A stretch of 8,480 nucleotides of DNA from contig SCQZ01000261.1 of NCBI GenBank assembly GCA_004299665.1, forward strand, positions 1-8,480, written 5' to 3'. Of the stretch, positions 7,276 to 8,480 are shown piece by piece (the stretch's first letter is position 1; each line of letters opens with the position of its first letter). Position numbers and translations under genes: made by a program. Origin of the DNA: Jatrophihabitans sp. Lineage in GTDB: Bacteria; Actinomycetota; Actinomycetes; Mycobacteriales; Jatrophihabitantaceae. Under the pieces are notes generated by a model. It did not search any database. It saw nothing but the letters and a program-made list of their open reading frames with translations, and was not told the origin of the DNA.

Positions 7276-7288
7276 CCGCGTGACGCGG
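7276..7288. promoter_or_regulatory. Perfect 13-bp dyad in the divergent SAF / HTH intergenic region
   Basis: CCGCGT-G-ACGCGG is a perfect palindrome of 6-base arms around one central base. It lies between the divergent SAF gene (start 7224) and HTH gene (start 7313), 24 bp upstream of the HTH GTG. A site here could control both directions and could bind the HTH protein itself. Short GC palindromes arise easily in such DNA, and no matching second copy was found in the window, so this is only a candidate. Confidence 0.3.
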
Positions 7289-7312
7289 CCGCCGTTTGCC
7301 AGACTGTGCACC

Positions 7313-7591
7313 GTGACCGCGACAGCGCACGGCGGATTCCCTCCGGATCGATTCCTGACCCTGGCCGACGTGGCCGAGGTGCTGAACATCTCGGCGTCGC
7401 AGACGTACGCGCTGGTGCGCAACGGTGACCTGCAGGGCATCCGCATCGGCGGGCGCGGCCAGTGGCGCGTCGAGCGGGCGAAGCTGGAGGAGTACATCGC
7501 CCGGATGTACGACCAGACCCGCGACTACGTCGCGCAGCATCCCTTCACCGGGGGCGAGGGCCCGTCAGGCGAAGCGGCGCACCGCGGCTAG
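7313..7591 (+). CDS. BldC/excisionase-type helix-turn-helix DNA-binding protein
   Basis: This is a 92-residue protein made almost entirely of one MerR/BldC/excisionase-like winged HTH. FLTLADVAEVLNIS (about 14-27) forms the first helices, SQTYALVRNGDLQGIRIGG (29-47) holds the recognition helix and the turn into the wing, and QWRVERAKLEEYIARMY (50-66) gives the wing strand and C-terminal helix. A short polar tail follows. Such proteins are small actinobacterial regulators or architectural factors. The GTG at 7313 is chosen because it immediately precedes the domain. The frame is open further upstream (GTGs at 7268 and 7280), but that would run into the intergenic region. No Shine-Dalgarno is seen; a CAGACT at 7300-7305 could be a -10 box placing transcription start near 7312, so the mRNA may be leaderless. 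It is divergent from the SAF operon and overlaps the convergent gene by 27 bp. Confidence 0.85.
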   Translation: MTATAHGGFPPDRFLTLADVAEVLNISASQTYALVRNGDLQGIRIGGRGQWRVERAKLEEYIARMYDQTRDYVAQHPFTGGEGPSGEAAHRG

Positions 7592-8131
7592 TGCGGCCGT
7601 CGGCACGATCTGGACGCCGCGCACCGCCGCGGCCCGGCGCGCCTCACCGGGCGCGACGACCGCCGCCTCGAGGAAATCGGACCCGACCCGGTCGATGACC
7701 GCGTCGACGGACGCTCCCCCCGCCAGCAACAGGCGCACCGGAGCGCGGTCGCGGGCCAGTCGCCGCAGCACGCTGCGCAGCCCGAGGCGCGCCGTCACCG
7801 CATCCACCGTCCCGGGCACCGCCGCGGCCGGGGGCAGGCCGCCGATCGTCACCACCGCCGCCAGGGCGACCAGGACCTCGGCGCCGCCGTCCTCGGCGAG
7901 CAGCAGCCAGTCGCCGCCCCACCGCGTGAGCGTGCCGCCGAGCGTCCCGCCCGCACTCGTCTGCACCCGCAGCCGGGCGCCCACCGCCGTGCGCACCCGG
8001 TCGAGCAGGGCGAGGTCGCCGAACTCGGCGCGGGTGCGCTCCTCGATCCGGGCGGCACGCTCGGCCCGCTCCAGCGATTGCGCCTGGGCGGCGAGGTCGT
8101 CGAACAGGGCGTCCCACCGCATGCCAGGCAT
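7565..8131 (-). CDS. Unrecognised actinobacterial protein with two tandem small beta-barrel-like repeats
   Basis: The product has 188 residues and no signal peptide or membrane helix. A charged helical N-terminus (about 5-37, FDDLAAQAQSLERAERAARI) is followed by two similar units. The first (about 38-98) runs LLDRVRTAVGARLRVQT, then GG, then GTLTRWGGDWLLLAE and VALAAVVTIGG. The second (about 115-186) runs VLRRLARDRAPVRLLLAGGASV, then AVIDRVGSDFLEAAV and VQIVPTAALAAV. The pattern of a helix then five short strands, with a conserved R-x-G-x-D-[WF]-L turn, recalls Sm/SH3-like barrels, but this is inference from pattern only. I recall similar proteins in other actinobacteria, annotated as hypothetical or doubtfully as Fis-family regulators. 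The ATG at 8131 is preferred (GGGA 7 bases upstream) over the in-frame ATG at 8122. The gene is divergent from the NiCoT permease. Confidence 0.8.
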   Translation of the reverse strand: MPGMRWDALFDDLAAQAQSLERAERAARIEERTRAEFGDLALLDRVRTAVGARLRVQTSAGGTLGGTLTRWGGDWLLLAEDGGAEVLVALAAVVTIGGLPPAAAVPGTVDAVTARLGLRSVLRRLARDRAPVRLLLAGGASVDAVIDRVGSDFLEAAVVAPGEARRAAAVRGVQIVPTAALAAVRRFA

Positions 8132-8169
8132 CCAACCATCCCGGCGACGGGACCATGATCTGCCACTTG

Positions 8170-8186
8170 TTGCAACCTGTTCGCAA
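8170..8186. promoter_or_regulatory. Nur-box-like operator (nickel-responsive Fur family)
   Basis: TTGCAA-CCTGT-TCGCAA matches the Nur box described for Streptomyces coelicolor, tTGCaa-N5-ttGCAA, at every conserved base; the only departure is C for a weakly conserved T in the right half. Nur is the nickel-binding Fur-family repressor of nickel uptake genes. The box lies 18 bp upstream of the NiCoT-permease start and covers the likely -35 region, the expected place for repression when nickel is plentiful. It also lies in front of the divergent gene at 8131, which might share the control. Confidence 0.7.
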
Positions 8187-8197
8187 TAAGCTATCGT
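8170..8197 (+). promoter_or_regulatory. Candidate promoter of the nickel/cobalt permease gene
   Basis: TTGCAA (8170-8175) as -35 and TATCGT (8192-8197) as -10 are separated by 16 bases in an AT-richer island. Transcription would begin near 8204, practically at the GTG start at 8205, which suggests a leaderless mRNA; no Shine-Dalgarno precedes that GTG. An alternative -10 is TAAGCT at 8187-8192, but it has no well-spaced -35. The -35 falls within the Nur-like box. Confidence 0.4.
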
Positions 8198-8204
8198 GGG
8201 CCGG

Positions 8205-8480
8205 GTGACGACCGTGCAGGCGCCGGCACCCGCGCGCCCCAGCCGCGTGCGCGCGTTCCGCGACGGGCTCTCCGGCGCGGACCGGCGCTCGCTGTGGGGC
8301 ATGGCCGGCTTCGTCGTCCTGCTGCACGTGATCGGTTTCGGGGTGCTGTTCGGGCTGGTCGTCCCCCATCACTACGCCCTCGGCGGCGACCACCCGGTCT
8401 TCAGCGTCGGCGTCGGCATCCTCGCGTACACCTTCGGCCTGCGCCACGCCTTCGACGCCGATCACATCGCCGCGGTGGAC
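8205..8480 (+). CDS. NiCoT-family nickel/cobalt permease, N-terminal part (3' end outside window)
   Basis: The first 92 codons are present and the frame is open to the window end. After a short polar N-terminus (about 1-30), a hydrophobic helix (about 33-54, MAGFVVLLHVIGFGVLFGLVV) and a loop with HH and GGDH lead into a second helix (about 66-79). This ends in the signature RHAFDADHIAAVD (80-92). That motif, R-H-[AV]-x-D-A-D-H-I, is the metal-binding signature of HoxN/NixA/NhlF (NiCoT) secondary transporters, which import Ni2+ and/or Co2+ across the cytoplasmic membrane. The metal preference cannot be told from this part. The start at GTG 8205 fits the predicted promoter; another in-frame GTG at 8196 would add three residues. 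The Nur-like box upstream points to nickel as the physiological substrate. Confidence 0.93.
   Translation, partial: MTTVQAPAPARPSRVRAFRDGLSGADRRSLWGMAGFVVLLHVIGFGVLFGLVVPHHYALGGDHPVFSVGVGILAYTFGLRHAFDADHIAAVD

Noticed and set aside
8132..8204. A NiCo or cobalamin riboswitch in front of the permease
   Set aside because: The region is only 73 bp, the promoter appears to lie next to the start codon, and no riboswitch-like conserved loops are seen.
7644..8465. A 273-codon open frame on - crossing the permease start and the duplicated-domain gene
   Set aside because: It is a different frame from the gene at 7565-8131 and antisense to the NiCoT signature; its composition is Arg/Gly/Ala-rich.

Overview
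The window is very GC-rich, with strong GC bias at third codon positions, GTG starts and families typical of Actinomycetota (an actinobacterial pruA, a WS/DGAT acyltransferase, a DUF6912-like protein, a BldC-type helix-turn-helix protein and SAF/CpaE-like proteins). I cannot name the genus from sequence alone. Ten protein genes, two of them cut by the window edges, fill nearly all of it. No RNA gene, CRISPR array, insertion sequence or phage gene is visible, and no stretch longer than about 80 bases lacks a gene.

Layout. At the left edge, on +, lies the 3' end of a gene for an FtsK/SpoIIIE-like P-loop ATPase (1-538). It runs head-on into pruA on - (511-2145), and the two overlap by 28 bp. Next on - comes a run of five closely packed genes, transcribed from about 7224 down to 2213: a SAF-domain membrane-anchored protein (CpaB/RcpC-like), a CpaE/TadZ-like ATPase, a WS/DGAT acyltransferase, a patatin-like lipase and a DUF6912-like protein. 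The last three are joined by 4-bp ATGA stop/start overlaps, and the first joints have gaps of 7 and 24 bp, so this looks like one operon. pruA lies 67 bp further on and may be transcribed separately or by read-through.

Divergent from the SAF gene, on +, is a small BldC/excisionase-type DNA-binding protein (7313-7591). It converges with and overlaps by 27 bp a - strand gene (7565-8131) for an unrecognised protein that looks like two tandem copies of a small beta-barrel unit behind an acidic/basic helical N-terminus. Divergent from that gene, at the right edge, is the start of a NiCoT-type nickel/cobalt permease (8205 onward). Its promoter region holds a near-perfect match to the Streptomyces Nur (nickel-uptake regulator) box.

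How the genes may work together. The SAF and CpaE-like proteins resemble parts of a Tad/Flp pilus or envelope-positioning apparatus, but no CpaF, TadB, TadC or pilin gene is in view, and they sit in front of lipid-metabolism genes (acyltransferase and patatin lipase). The HTH gene is placed to regulate the operon. The best-supported regulatory prediction is nickel-dependent Nur repression of the permease. The most unusual protein features are the HQxxxDG active site of the WS/DGAT, the CpaE-like P-loop with both lysines missing, and the internally duplicated unknown protein.
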